From: Chryseobacterium gotjawalense
GTDB lineage: Bacteria > Bacteroidota > Bacteroidia > Flavobacteriales > Weeksellaceae
Length of the DNA: 64,000 bases
Direction of reading: 5' to 3'
Assembly: GCF_030012525.1 (NCBI RefSeq)
Contig: NZ_CP124855.1
Span: 3,162,001-3,226,000, forward strand
In this document: one piece after another, positions 8,377 to 16,443 of the stretch
How positions within the stretch are numbered: position 1 is the first letter of the stretch
Layout: every line of letters begins with the position of its first letter
The notes under the pieces: model-generated
The model's input: only the letters and a program-made list of their open reading frames with translations
The model's database searches: none
Told to the model about the DNA's origin: nothing
Position numbers and translations under genes: made by a program

Positions 8377-9954
8377 ATGGAAACGGCAACACAATTTCAG
8401 ATCGTCCCTCAGGAACAGTACAGCGACATTTTCACCTCTGAATTATTGGTTTTTTTGGCGGAACTTCATGTTAATTTCAACAATAGAAGAATCGCACTTC
8501 TTCAGGCAAGAAATGTGAAGCAAATCGAATTCGATCACCGCCAACTTCCGAAATTTTTGGCAGAAACAGAGGAAATCAGAAAAGAAAACTGGATTTGTAA
8601 TCCTTTGCCAAAAGATTTACTCGACAGAAGAGTGGAGATTACCGGACCTGTTGAACGAAAAATGATCATCAACGCTTTGAATTCCGGAGCTTCCACTTTC
8701 ATGGCAGATTTTGAAGACAGCAATTCGCCGACCTGGGAAAATTGTATGGAAGGACAAAGAAATCTTTCCGATGCCGTCAATAAAACCATCAGTTTCGAAA
8801 GTGAAAACGGTAAAAAATATGAATTGGCTGAAACGGTAGCCACGCTTTTGGTTCGCCCGCGTGGTCTTCATTTAGAAGAAAAAAATATTAAAATCAATGG
8901 TGAAAGGACTTCCGCTTCTTTAATCGATTTTGGAATCTATTTCTTTAGAAATGCTGAAAAATTAATTGAAAACGGAAGTGGGCCTTATTTTTATTTGCCA
9001 AAATTAGAACATTACAAAGAAGCAAATTGGTGGAACGATGTTTTTAAATTTTCGCAAGATTATCTTGAAATCCCTCAAGGTACCATTAAAGCAACAGTTC
9101 TCATAGAAACCATTACTGCGTCTTTTCAGCTGGATGAAATTTTATTTGAATTAAAAGAACACAGTTCCGGCCTCAATTGTGGAAGGTGGGATTATATTTT
9201 TTCTTACATTAAAAAGTTTCGGAATCTGCCCGAATTTTTGGTTCCCGACAGAGATCAGGTGACCATGACTTCGCCTTTTATGAGTGCATATTCCAAAAGA
9301 GTAATTCAGGTTTGTCACAAAAGAAATGTTCACGCGATGGGCGGAATGGCAGCGCAAATTCCCGTGAAAAATAACGAAAAGGAAAACGAAATCGCTTATG
9401 CGAAAGTCCGCGCCGACAAAGAACGCGAAGTTAAAAATGGCCACGATGGGACTTGGGTTGCCCATCCGGGATTGGTTTCGGTTGCAAAAGCAATCTTTGA
9501 TGAATTCATGCCGATGGCAAATCAAATCGGTAAAAAATTTGAAGACTACCACATTTCCGAAGAAAATTTACTTGAAATTCCAAAGGGAACCATCACTGAA
9601 AATGGCGTTCGAAAAAATATTAATGTCGGAATTCTCTACATCGAATCTTGGTTAATGGGCGTGGGTGCTGCTGCTTTGTATAATTTAATGGAAGACGCGG
9701 CAACTGCAGAAATATCCCGAACCCAGATTTGGCAATGGCTGAAAAATGAAGCAAAATTAGAAGACGGACGAACTTTAATGCCAGAAATGGTTTTGCATTG
9801 GCAGGAAGAGGAATTGGATAAAATCAAAAATTATGTCGGTGAAGAACGGTTCAGAAACGGAAAATTTGATCTCGCTACCGAACTTTTTGATGACCTTATT
9901 CTCAACGACAATTTCGAAGAATTTCTGACTTTGAAAGCGTATCAGTTTATTTAA
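8377..9954 (+). CDS. aceB: Malate synthase A
   Basis: A 525-residue protein matching the length of the A-type (AceB) enzyme, not the longer GlcB. It contains the early conserved region STFMADFEDSNSPTWEN, the active-site stretch TVLIETITASFQLDEILFEL, then GLNCGRWDYIFSYIKKF, and the C-terminal DGTWVAHPGL and GVGAAALYNLMEDAATAEISR. It condenses glyoxylate with acetyl-CoA to malate in the glyoxylate bypass. It lies upstream of aceA on the same strand, and its promoter carries a perfect palindrome facing the RamB-like gene. Assignment is secure. Confidence 0.97.
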   Translation: METATQFQIVPQEQYSDIFTSELLVFLAELHVNFNNRRIALLQARNVKQIEFDHRQLPKFLAETEEIRKENWICNPLPKDLLDRRVEITGPVERKMIINALNSGASTFMADFEDSNSPTWENCMEGQRNLSDAVNKTISFESENGKKYELAETVATLLVRPRGLHLEEKNIKINGERTSASLIDFGIYFFRNAEKLIENGSGPYFYLPKLEHYKEANWWNDVFKFSQDYLEIPQGTIKATVLIETITASFQLDEILFELKEHSSGLNCGRWDYIFSYIKKFRNLPEFLVPDRDQVTMTSPFMSAYSKRVIQVCHKRNVHAMGGMAAQIPVKNNEKENEIAYAKVRADKEREVKNGHDGTWVAHPGLVSVAKAIFDEFMPMANQIGKKFEDYHISEENLLEIPKGTITENGVRKNINVGILYIESWLMGVGAAALYNLMEDAATAEISRTQIWQWLKNEAKLEDGRTLMPEMVLHWQEEELDKIKNYVGEERFRNGKFDLATELFDDLILNDNFEEFLTLKAYQFI

Positions 9955-10073
9955 GAAGCAGAAGAAAAGCGGCAATAATGGTGAATGGTGAATTTTTTAA
10001 TCCGGTTCTCAAAATCGAAAATTCAACGAAGTCAATCGCCTTTGCGTTCGTAATTTCAGAAGCGTATTATTCA

Positions 10074-10102
10074 AAAATCTTTGCGTCTTTGCGTTAAAAA
10101 AA
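10074..10102 (+). repeat. Dispersed CTTTGCG-type repeat between aceB and aceA
   Basis: CTTTGCGTCTTTGCGTTAAA is the same kind of short dispersed element as seen, degenerate, at about 11628-11645 and, inverted, at about 20714-20735. It lies in the 188-base gap between aceB and aceA. Confidence 0.5.
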
Positions 10103-10142
10103 GCAGTCCATCAAAGATATAAAATCACCAAAACAAATCGAT

Positions 10143-11429
10143 ATGAAAAAGCAAGAACAGATCCAGCAACTGGAAAAAGAATGGTTGGAAAGCCCAAGAT
10201 GGAAAGGTATCAAAAGACCGTATTCCGCAGAAAAAGTATTGAAACTTCGAGGTTCTTATCAACTCGATTACACCATCGCCAAATTAATGTCAGAGAAATT
10301 ATGGGAAAAACTGAATAATCAGGATTTTGTGGCAGGATTAGGCGCTTTAACAGGAAATCAAGCGGTACAGGAAGTTGACGCCGGTTTGGAAGCGATTTAT
10401 CTTTCCGGCTGGCAAGTAGCTGCCGATGCGAATTTGAGTGGTGAAATGTACCCGGATCAAAGCTTATATCCTGCGAATTCCGTTCCGTCTGTGGTGAAAA
10501 GAATCAATAATGCTTTATTGCGTGCAGATCAAATTCAGTCTGTAAATGAAGTGGATAAAGAGAATTGCAAAGAATATCTGGTTCCGATCGTTGCTGATGC
10601 AGAAGCTGGTTTTGGTGGTAATTTGAATGCTTTTGAATTAATGAAACAAATGATCGAAGCCGGTGCAGCCGGAGTTCATTTCGAAGACCAATTGTCTTCG
10701 GCAAAAAAATGCGGACATTTAGGTGGGAAAGTTCTGGTGCCAACTCAGGAAGCGATCAATAAACTGATTGCAGCGCGTTTGGCAGCCGATGTTTGTGGAG
10801 TTCCAACGCTTTTGGTGGCGAGAACTGATGCTGATGCGGCGGATTTGTTAACCTCGGATATCGACGAACGAGACCGTAAATTCGTGACAGGGAAAAGAAC
10901 AACTGAAGGCTTCTATGAAGTGAAAAACGGAGTAGAGCAGGGAATCGACAGAGGTCTGGCTTATGCGCCTTACGCTGATTTGATCTGGATGGAAACTTCA
11001 AACCCTGATTTAGCGTACGCCAGAAAATTCGCTGAAGGAATCCACGCAAAATTCCCGGGAAAAATGCTCGCTTACAACTGTTCCCCTTCTTTCAACTGGG
11101 CTGCAAAATTATCAGTTCCCGAAATGGAAACATTCCGCGAAGAATTAGCCGCGATGGGTTACAAATTCCAGTTCATTACTTTGGCCGGTTTCCACGCTTT
11201 AAATACGTCAATGTTCGAGTTGGCTTTGGCTTACAAAGAAAGAGGAATGGCAGGTTACAGCGAATTACAGGAAAGAGAATTTGCACTTCAATCGAAAGGT
11301 TTCCGCGCCGTAAAACATCAGAATTTCGTCGGAACTTCTTATTTTGACGAAGTGCAAACCGTAGTTACCGATGGAAATTCATCTACAGCGGCTTTGGCTG
11401 GATCAACTGAAAGGGAACAGTTTCATTGA
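10143..11429 (+). CDS. aceA: Isocitrate lyase
   Basis: A 428-residue protein of the short bacterial type. The catalytic signature KKCGHLGGK (residues 188-196) contains the active-site cysteine. Also present are DAEAGFGG for metal and substrate binding (near 152-159), ARTDADAA, and the C-terminal NCSPSFNW and [12 protein letters not shown]. It splits isocitrate into glyoxylate and succinate, supplying malate synthase encoded just upstream. The 188-base gap from aceB contains a dispersed repeat, so aceA may be co-transcribed or have its own promoter; neither is certain. Confidence 0.98.
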   Translation: MKKQEQIQQLEKEWLESPRWKGIKRPYSAEKVLKLRGSYQLDYTIAKLMSEKLWEKLNNQDFVAGLGALTGNQAVQEVDAGLEAIYLSGWQVAADANLSGEMYPDQSLYPANSVPSVVKRINNALLRADQIQSVNEVDKENCKEYLVPIVADAEAGFGGNLNAFELMKQMIEAGAAGVHFEDQLSSAKKCGHLGGKVLVPTQEAINKLIAARLAADVCGVPTLLVARTDADAADLLTSDIDERDRKFVTGKRTTEGFYEVKNGVEQGIDRGLAYAPYADLIWMETSNPDLAYARKFAEGIHAKFPGKMLAYNCSPSFNWAAKLSVPEMETFREELAAMGYKFQFITLAGFHALNTSMFELALAYKERGMAGYSELQEREFALQSKGFRAVKHQNFVGTSYFDEVQTVVTDGNSSTAALAGSTEREQFH

Positions 11430-11452
11430 TTGATAAAGACACTGGATTTTTA

Positions 11453-11562
11453 GACTTCAGATGTGAGACTTGCTACGTCAAAAATCGTCTCATGTCTCAC
11501 TTCTAAGAATCTCGATTCTAGTTTATTTTAAGAAAGTCCTCTCCTTTTTTGGGGAGGATTTT
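11453..11562. repeat. Inverted-repeat region and possible terminator after aceA
   Basis: The tract contains GTGAGAC and GTCTCAC arms about 30 bases apart (11472-11502). A second hairpin TCCTCTCC-TTTTTT-GGGGAGGA (11537-11558) is followed by a weak T run and may terminate aceA. No gene is visible here. Confidence 0.45.
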
Positions 11563-11696
11563 GTGATTTGTCTTCCTAAATCCTTTGTCGATTGCCAAAA
11601 ATCGAAATCGCAATGGATTTAATTTTTTTGCGCCTTTGCATTAAAAACATTATTCAGCACTCTTTTTTATTATTTCAAAAAAGCTTAAACTTTCAT

Positions 11697-11704
11697 TATC
11701 TTTG
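11697..11704 (+). promoter_or_regulatory. queD promoter box four bases before the start codon
   Basis: TATCTTTG matches TAnnTTTG and is followed by CGCC and then ATG at 11709, so the transcript would be leaderless or nearly so. This also supports the chosen start over upstream in-frame ones. Confidence 0.6.
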
Positions 11705-11708
11705 CGCC

Positions 11709-12155
11709 ATGATACGCATCACCAAAATTTTCACGTTCGAAACCGCCCACGTTCTCTACAATTACGACGGCAAATGCAAAAATATGCACGGACATTCCTA
11801 CAAACTTTTTGTTACGGTAAAAGGAAATCCGATCAATGATTTAGACCATCCAAAAAACGGAATGGTCGTAGATTTTGGAGACATTAAAAAAATCGTAAAA
11901 TCACAGATTATCGATCGTTGGGATCACGCGGTGATGCTCAATGGTATTTCGCCGCACAAACAATTGGGGGAAGACCTGGAGGAAAAAGGACATAAAGTGA
12001 TTTATTGCGGTTACCAGCCGACCTGCGAAAATATGCTTTACGACATCGCTTCGAAAATAAAAAAGCAACTTCCCGAAACCGTATCCCTGGCTTATCTTAA
12101 ACTTCATGAAACCGAAAACTCTTATGGAGAATGGTTTGCGGAAGATCAAGTTTAA
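11709..12155 (+). CDS. queD: 6-carboxytetrahydropterin synthase (QueD family)
   Basis: A 148-residue protein beginning MIRITKIFTFETAHVLYN. The zinc-binding histidines are visible in FETAHVL and NMHGHSYKL, and the conserved DFGDIKK and DHAVMLN motifs follow. The family is PTPS/QueD; the likely reaction makes 6-carboxytetrahydropterin from dihydroneopterin triphosphate for queuosine. I start at 11709, although an in-frame ATG exists at 11592, because homologues begin here and a promoter box sits just upstream; the earlier stretch is a dispersed repeat. lpxH follows with its own promoter. Confidence 0.92.
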   Translation: MIRITKIFTFETAHVLYNYDGKCKNMHGHSYKLFVTVKGNPINDLDHPKNGMVVDFGDIKKIVKSQIIDRWDHAVMLNGISPHKQLGEDLEEKGHKVIYCGYQPTCENMLYDIASKIKKQLPETVSLAYLKLHETENSYGEWFAEDQV

Positions 12156-12184
12156 TCTGAAAATGCAATATTTTGAAAATGTGC

Positions 12185-12192
12185 TAAATTTG
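12185..12192 (+). promoter_or_regulatory. lpxH promoter -7 box (TAAATTTG)
   Basis: TAAATTTG lies between the queD stop and the lpxH start at 12238. It shows that lpxH can be transcribed separately and argues against an lpxH start inside queD. Confidence 0.55.
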
Positions 12193-12237
12193 CAAAATTC
12201 GGATCATTCGAAACATTCGGGTAATTCGAAAAATATT

Positions 12238-13038
12238 ATGAAAATCAATTTAGAACAAAATAAAAAAGTCTATTTCGCTTCTGATCAGCATTTTGGTGCA
12301 CCAACTCCAAAAGAAAGCAAGGTTCGCGAGGAGAAATTTATCCGCTGGCTCGACGAAATTAAAGTGGATGCCCAGGTTTTATTTCTCATGGGAGATTTGT
12401 TTGATTTCTGGCACGAATGGAATCACGTTATTCCGAAAGGATATGTCCGCGTTTTAGGGAAATTGGCCGAATTAAAAGATTCTGGAATTGAACTGTTCAT
12501 GTTCGTTGGCAATCACGATTTGTGGATGAAAAATTATTTTGAAGAAGAAATAGGATGTAAAGTTTATTTTGATAAACAGTATTTCGAAATCAACGGAAAG
12601 AATTTTCTTCTCGCACACGGAGACGGTTTAGGTCCCGGCGATAAAGGCTATAAAAGAATGAAAAAACTGTTCACCAATCCTTTGGCACAATGGGCTTTCA
12701 AATGGTTGCATCCGGATATTGCGATGAAAATAGCCATTTATTTTTCAACAAAAAACAAGATGATTTCCGGGGAAGAGGACAAAGAGTTTCTTGGTGAAGA
12801 CAAGGAATTTCTGATTATTTATTCCAAAGAAAAACTCAAAACAGAAGAAATCGATTATTTCGTTTACGGTCACCGGCATTTACCGATGATTCTGGACTTA
12901 GAAAACGGCAGCGCCCAATATATCAACCTCGGTGACTGGATTTCTTATTTTACGTTTGGGGAATTTCAAACTCACTTTAAATTAAAGTCTTACAAAACTG
13001 GAGTCACAGAAATTTTCAGCGACGATACCACTTCGTAA
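12238..13038 (+). CDS. lpxH: UDP-2,3-diacylglucosamine diphosphatase (LpxH-like)
   Basis: A calcineurin-like metallophosphoesterase of about 266 residues from the chosen start MKINLEQNKKVYFASDQHFG. The metal-binding motifs run in order: SDQHFG, MGDLFDFWHEW, VGNHDLW, LAHGDGLG and YGHRHLP. This set fits LpxH, which releases lipid X in lipid A synthesis at the inner membrane. An upstream in-frame extension into queD is rejected because a promoter box lies at 12185 and the extra residues look non-conserved. Orthology to LpxH itself is likely but not proven. Confidence 0.9.
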   Translation: MKINLEQNKKVYFASDQHFGAPTPKESKVREEKFIRWLDEIKVDAQVLFLMGDLFDFWHEWNHVIPKGYVRVLGKLAELKDSGIELFMFVGNHDLWMKNYFEEEIGCKVYFDKQYFEINGKNFLLAHGDGLGPGDKGYKRMKKLFTNPLAQWAFKWLHPDIAMKIAIYFSTKNKMISGEEDKEFLGEDKEFLIIYSKEKLKTEEIDYFVYGHRHLPMILDLENGSAQYINLGDWISYFTFGEFQTHFKLKSYKTGVTEIFSDDTTS

Positions 13039-13107
13039 GATAAAATTCAAGAAAAAATAACTTTTAACAGTTAAAATTTACTATCATCCTAAATATTAAG
13101 AATCTCC

Positions 13108-14142
13108 GTGGTTAAAAATATTTTCAACATTAAGACAGCAACCGATTTCCAACAAAAATGTCTGGAAACTTTCCGCTATCAATATCAAAATATCGAGGTT
13201 TATAGAAAGTTTGTCGATTATTTAAATATCAAACCGGATGATATTCAGGAAGTAGAAAAAATTCCTTTTCTGCCGATTGAAATGTTTAAAAATCACACGA
13301 TTTTAGATCGAAATAAAAACACCGATCTGTTTTTCCAAAGTTCAGGAACCACGCAGATGAATCTTTCAAAACACTGGATTGCTGACGAAAACCTTTACCA
13401 GGAAAGCATTGAAAAAAGTTTCGGACAGTTTATCGGAAAACCGGAAGATTATATTTTTCTCGGATTGTTGCCGAGTTATCTGGAAAAGCAAAATTCTTCC
13501 TTAATTTATATGGTTGATTTTCTGATGAAAAAATCAGGAAAACCAGAGAACGGATATTTTCTTTATAATCATGAGGATTTATTTGAATTATTAAATCAAC
13601 TCTCCAAAGAAAATAAAAAAGTAATTTTATTCGGCGTTTCTTTTGCGCTGCTGGATTTTTTAGATTTTGTAGAAACACATCAGCACATCATCCCATCAGC
13701 ACATCAACTCACCATCATCGAAACCGGCGGAATGAAAGGGCGAAAAGAGGAAATGACCAAAGATGAACTTTTGAATATCTTTCATAAAGGTTTCGGAACC
13801 GACAAAATTTATTCGGAATATTCAATGACCGAATTGCTTTCGCAAGCGTATTCCTTAGGCCAGAATATCTATGAAAGTCCCAACTGGATGCGCGTTCTCA
13901 TCAGAAACACCGAAGATCCTTTTTCGTATGTTGAAGAGGGAAGAAACGGTGCGATCAATATCATCGATTTGGCCAACCGGCATTCCTGCAGTTTTATTGC
14001 GACGCAGGATTTGGGTAGAATTGAGATAAATTCCGAACTTAATTTCGTCCAGAATGACGATGCCATTATTTCCAACCGGTTTCAGGTTTTGGGCCGGATC
14101 GACCATTCCGATATCCGTGGTTGCAGTTTGCTGGTGTCTTAA
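13108..14142 (+). CDS. LuxE/PaaK-like acyl-adenylating protein
   Basis: A 344-residue protein with GTG start. A nucleotide-binding-like motif FFQSSGTTQ (near residues 72-80) and a later TIIETGGMKGR region and YSMTELLSQAYS match the LuxE (acyl-protein synthetase) branch of the adenylate-forming superfamily. No lux genes are nearby, so the family name does not imply bioluminescence; in flavobacteria the substrate is unknown. Residues about 189-203 are encoded by a CACATCA-rich tract similar to the repeats flanking the four-helix-bundle gene. It is followed after 12 bases by a predicted nuclease-fold gene. Confidence 0.82.
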   Translation: MVKNIFNIKTATDFQQKCLETFRYQYQNIEVYRKFVDYLNIKPDDIQEVEKIPFLPIEMFKNHTILDRNKNTDLFFQSSGTTQMNLSKHWIADENLYQESIEKSFGQFIGKPEDYIFLGLLPSYLEKQNSSLIYMVDFLMKKSGKPENGYFLYNHEDLFELLNQLSKENKKVILFGVSFALLDFLDFVETHQHIIPSAHQLTIIETGGMKGRKEEMTKDELLNIFHKGFGTDKIYSEYSMTELLSQAYSLGQNIYESPNWMRVLIRNTEDPFSYVEEGRNGAINIIDLANRHSCSFIATQDLGRIEINSELNFVQNDDAIISNRFQVLGRIDHSDIRGCSLLVS

Positions 14143-14154
14143 AATTAAATTTTC

Positions 14155-14694
14155 ATGCTAAAAGTTGAAGAACTTACCTATAATTATATCTCACAATTTT
14201 GCGATTTCGAGAAGGATCTGGTGTTGACGAATCACTTTCATTCCGATTGGGAAGCTGATATTTTAATTATTAATGAGGAAGGATTCAGTCATGAAATCGA
14301 AATCAAATTTTCAAAAGCTGATTTTAAAAACGATTTCAAAAAACAATATCAAAACCAGAAAACCAAGGAGAAATTCCTAAAACACGATAAAATTTCGTGT
14401 GGCGATTATCCGTGCAACAGGTTCAGTTTTCTGTTGCCACAAGGGTTGATTGAAATTGCGGATATTCCTGAGCATTGCGGAATCATAGAGTTTTATCATA
14501 ATCCTGATTCCTGGAAAACCACTTTTGAAGAAATCAGAAAACCAGAAAACGTTCATGAAGAAAAATTCTGGAAATTCTTTGACAAAGATTTAATGCTGAA
14601 AATAACGGCGAGAAATCTTTACTTTAAAAAATTGGAAGTGAAAGGGAAGTTCGAAGAATTAATTCTGCCACCGAAATTTTTACAGAAAAAATAA
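14155..14694 (+). CDS. Predicted PD-(D/E)XK-fold protein, MmcB-like
   Basis: A 179-residue protein with no confident family name. Near the N-terminus is EADILIIN (Asp35) followed by HEIEIKFSKADFKNDFKK (Glu49-x-Lys51). This spacing is a PD-(D/E)XK signature and the downstream ADF-x(2)-D-x-K pattern resembles MmcB-type DNA-repair proteins. A nuclease or nucleic-acid-binding role is therefore inferred. It sits 12 bases after the LuxE-like gene and ends before a terminator hairpin, so the two probably form an operon. Confidence 0.65.
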   Translation: MLKVEELTYNYISQFCDFEKDLVLTNHFHSDWEADILIINEEGFSHEIEIKFSKADFKNDFKKQYQNQKTKEKFLKHDKISCGDYPCNRFSFLLPQGLIEIADIPEHCGIIEFYHNPDSWKTTFEEIRKPENVHEEKFWKFFDKDLMLKITARNLYFKKLEVKGKFEELILPPKFLQKK

Positions 14695-14696
14695 AA

Positions 14697-14725
14697 CCGC
14701 CCAGTGATGAGCGGATTATTTTTTT
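14697..14725 (+). terminator. Rho-independent terminator after the nuclease-fold gene
   Basis: CCGCCCAGTGATGAGCGG forms a stem and is followed by ATTATTTTTTTTATT. Confidence 0.75.
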
Positions 14726-14739
14726 TATTGAATTTGCTT

Positions 14740-15459
14740 TTATGCAACTTCTACTTCATTTTCTTGAAATAAATAGTTATAAATTAAACCGCCGGTTACA
14801 CCTCCTAAAATTGGAGCCACCCAAAATAACCAGAGTTGATGAAGGGCAAGTCCGCCCACAAAAATCGCCTGTGAAGTTGCTCTGGCAGGATTTACCGAAG
14901 TATTTGTAATCGGAATACAAATCAAGTGAATTAAAGTCAACGTTAAACCAATTGCGATTCCTGCGAATTTTCCGTTGGCGTATTTATCCGTTGCGCCCAT
15001 AATGACAAATATGAAAAACGCGGTCAATAAAAACTCGGCTAAAAATGCGGCTCCCAAACTAAAAGCTCGTCCATTATAAACGGCTTCACCGTAAAAATTT
15101 GAAGCAAATGCTCCGGCTCCCTCTCGGGAAAAGGCACCTGCACCATTGAGAATCAAATAGAGACAGCCTGCTGCAGCCAATGCGCCGAGGCATTGAGCAA
15201 TGATATAAGGCAACAAATCTTTTGCGGGAAATCTGCCTCCTGCAACAAGTCCACAGGAAACAGCCGGATTAAAATGGCCACCGGAAATGTGTCCTACGGC
15301 ATAGACCATGGTTAAAACAGATAGGCCGAAAGCCAGTGCGACTCCCAGTAATCCGATTCCGAGGTTGGGAACTCCGGCAGAGAATACTGCGGCCCCGCAG
15401 CCACCGAATACCAACCAAAACGTGCCGAAAAATTCGGCGGCTAATTTTCTTTTCATCAT
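14740..15459 (-). CDS. aqpZ: Aquaporin Z-like channel
   Basis: A 239-residue six-helix MIP-family channel. Both NPA boxes are present: [10 protein letters not shown] (near residue 60-69) and SVNPARA (near 190). The start [22 protein letters not shown] is the classical AqpZ N-terminus. Small residues around the pore and the length point to a water-selective AqpZ, not a glycerol facilitator. Transcribed alone, divergent from the DUF4230 gene. Confidence 0.95.
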   Translation of the reverse strand: MMKRKLAAEFFGTFWLVFGGCGAAVFSAGVPNLGIGLLGVALAFGLSVLTMVYAVGHISGGHFNPAVSCGLVAGGRFPAKDLLPYIIAQCLGALAAAGCLYLILNGAGAFSREGAGAFASNFYGEAVYNGRAFSLGAAFLAEFLLTAFFIFVIMGATDKYANGKFAGIAIGLTLTLIHLICIPITNTSVNPARATSQAIFVGGLALHQLWLFWVAPILGGVTGGLIYNYLFQENEVEVA

Positions 15460-15592
15460 TTTGTGTTTTTATGTTACTCAAAGTTATCAATTTTTTCAAC
15501 GCCATTTTCTGATTCGTGAAAAAATAGGGTTCTATTTTTAGGATGTAGTAATCCATTTTCAAAATTATTATCTTTACAGGAAATATAAGCAG

Positions 15593-16333
15593 ATGAACTC
15601 TGGTAAATTCAAAATAGTACTTTGGTCTTTGGGGATTTTAATGGTTGTTTTCCTAGGATTCTTCCTTTATCAAATGACGCAAAGTAATTCAGTAAATTCC
15701 ATGATGACGGTTCTAATGTTATTGTTAGGATTGGTTCTCGGTGGAATTATTGCTTTTTTAGCGTCCAAAAAATTGACAGCGGAACCAGCTGTTATTACTG
15801 AAAGTTCGCACACCATTGCTGAAAGTATGCGCAAAGTTTTCAAAGTGGTTTCTGCAGAAGGACATTTTAACGAAATCTATAATTACGAAGAAACGACCAA
15901 AATCTTTAATTTTATTCCATCAAAAAAGAAAGCTTTGGTCATTGTTCAGGCAAAAGTTTTGGTGGGTTATGACTTTGAAAAATTTAAATGGGAAATCGAT
16001 GAACAGAACAGAAAAGTAAAATTGCTGAATTTTCCCGCACCGGAAATTCTTTCGACAGAAACCGATTATAAATACTATAATATCGAGGAACAGTTTTTCA
16101 ACCTCTTCAGCAAAGATGATTTGGCCAAGATTCAGCAAAACGGAAAACAGCAAGTCATCGAAGCGGCGAAAAAATCCCATCTTCCGGAAGTGGCGGCAGA
16201 ACAAATGCGGACTTTACTTACAGAGCTTTTAGCCGGGAAAAATTTTTTCCTGGAAAATGCCAATGTTATTTCTGAAAGCAAAAATCGAATTGAATATCGA
16301 TCGCCTTCAATAAATGATTTTTCAAAAGAATGA
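15593..16333 (+). CDS. DUF4230 domain protein, membrane-anchored
   Basis: A 246-residue protein with two N-terminal membrane segments (about residues 8-27 and 38-58), followed by a DUF4230 domain containing VVSAEGHFNEIYNYEET and LVGYDFEKFKWEIDEQNRKV. The family is widespread in Bacteroidota and Firmicutes and has no known function. The stop codon lies inside a near-palindrome at 16321-16347 that may act as a transcription terminator. Confidence 0.8.
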   Translation: MNSGKFKIVLWSLGILMVVFLGFFLYQMTQSNSVNSMMTVLMLLLGLVLGGIIAFLASKKLTAEPAVITESSHTIAESMRKVFKVVSAEGHFNEIYNYEETTKIFNFIPSKKKALVIVQAKVLVGYDFEKFKWEIDEQNRKVKLLNFPAPEILSTETDYKYYNIEEQFFNLFSKDDLAKIQQNGKQQVIEAAKKSHLPEVAAEQMRTLLTELLAGKNFFLENANVISESKNRIEYRSPSINDFSKE

Positions 16334-16347
16334 TATCATTTTTTGAA
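16321..16347. repeat. Near-palindrome spanning the DUF4230 stop codon
   Basis: The arms TTCAAAAGAATGA and TCATTTTTTGAA pair with one mismatch around the centre GATATC; the stop codon TGA is within the left arm. It could form a hairpin in RNA and end transcription. Confidence 0.45.
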
Positions 16348-16443
16348 AGAATTCTGGTTTAAATTCTTATCATTAATTAAAAATAATATACGCACTTTTA
16401 CATCTTTTACTTTGCTATTTTTACATTCTTAAATTAATTAAAC

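Noticed and set aside
9151-9552. 133-residue minus-strand reading frame inside aceB
   Set aside because: It is a shadow of a well-conserved malate synthase gene.
12106-12237. Longer LpxH start overlapping queD
   Set aside because: A promoter box lies at 12185 and the extra residues do not look like the family N-terminus.
13108-14142. Bioluminescence (lux) operon
   Set aside because: Only a LuxE-like gene is present; no luxAB or luxCD homologue is nearby.
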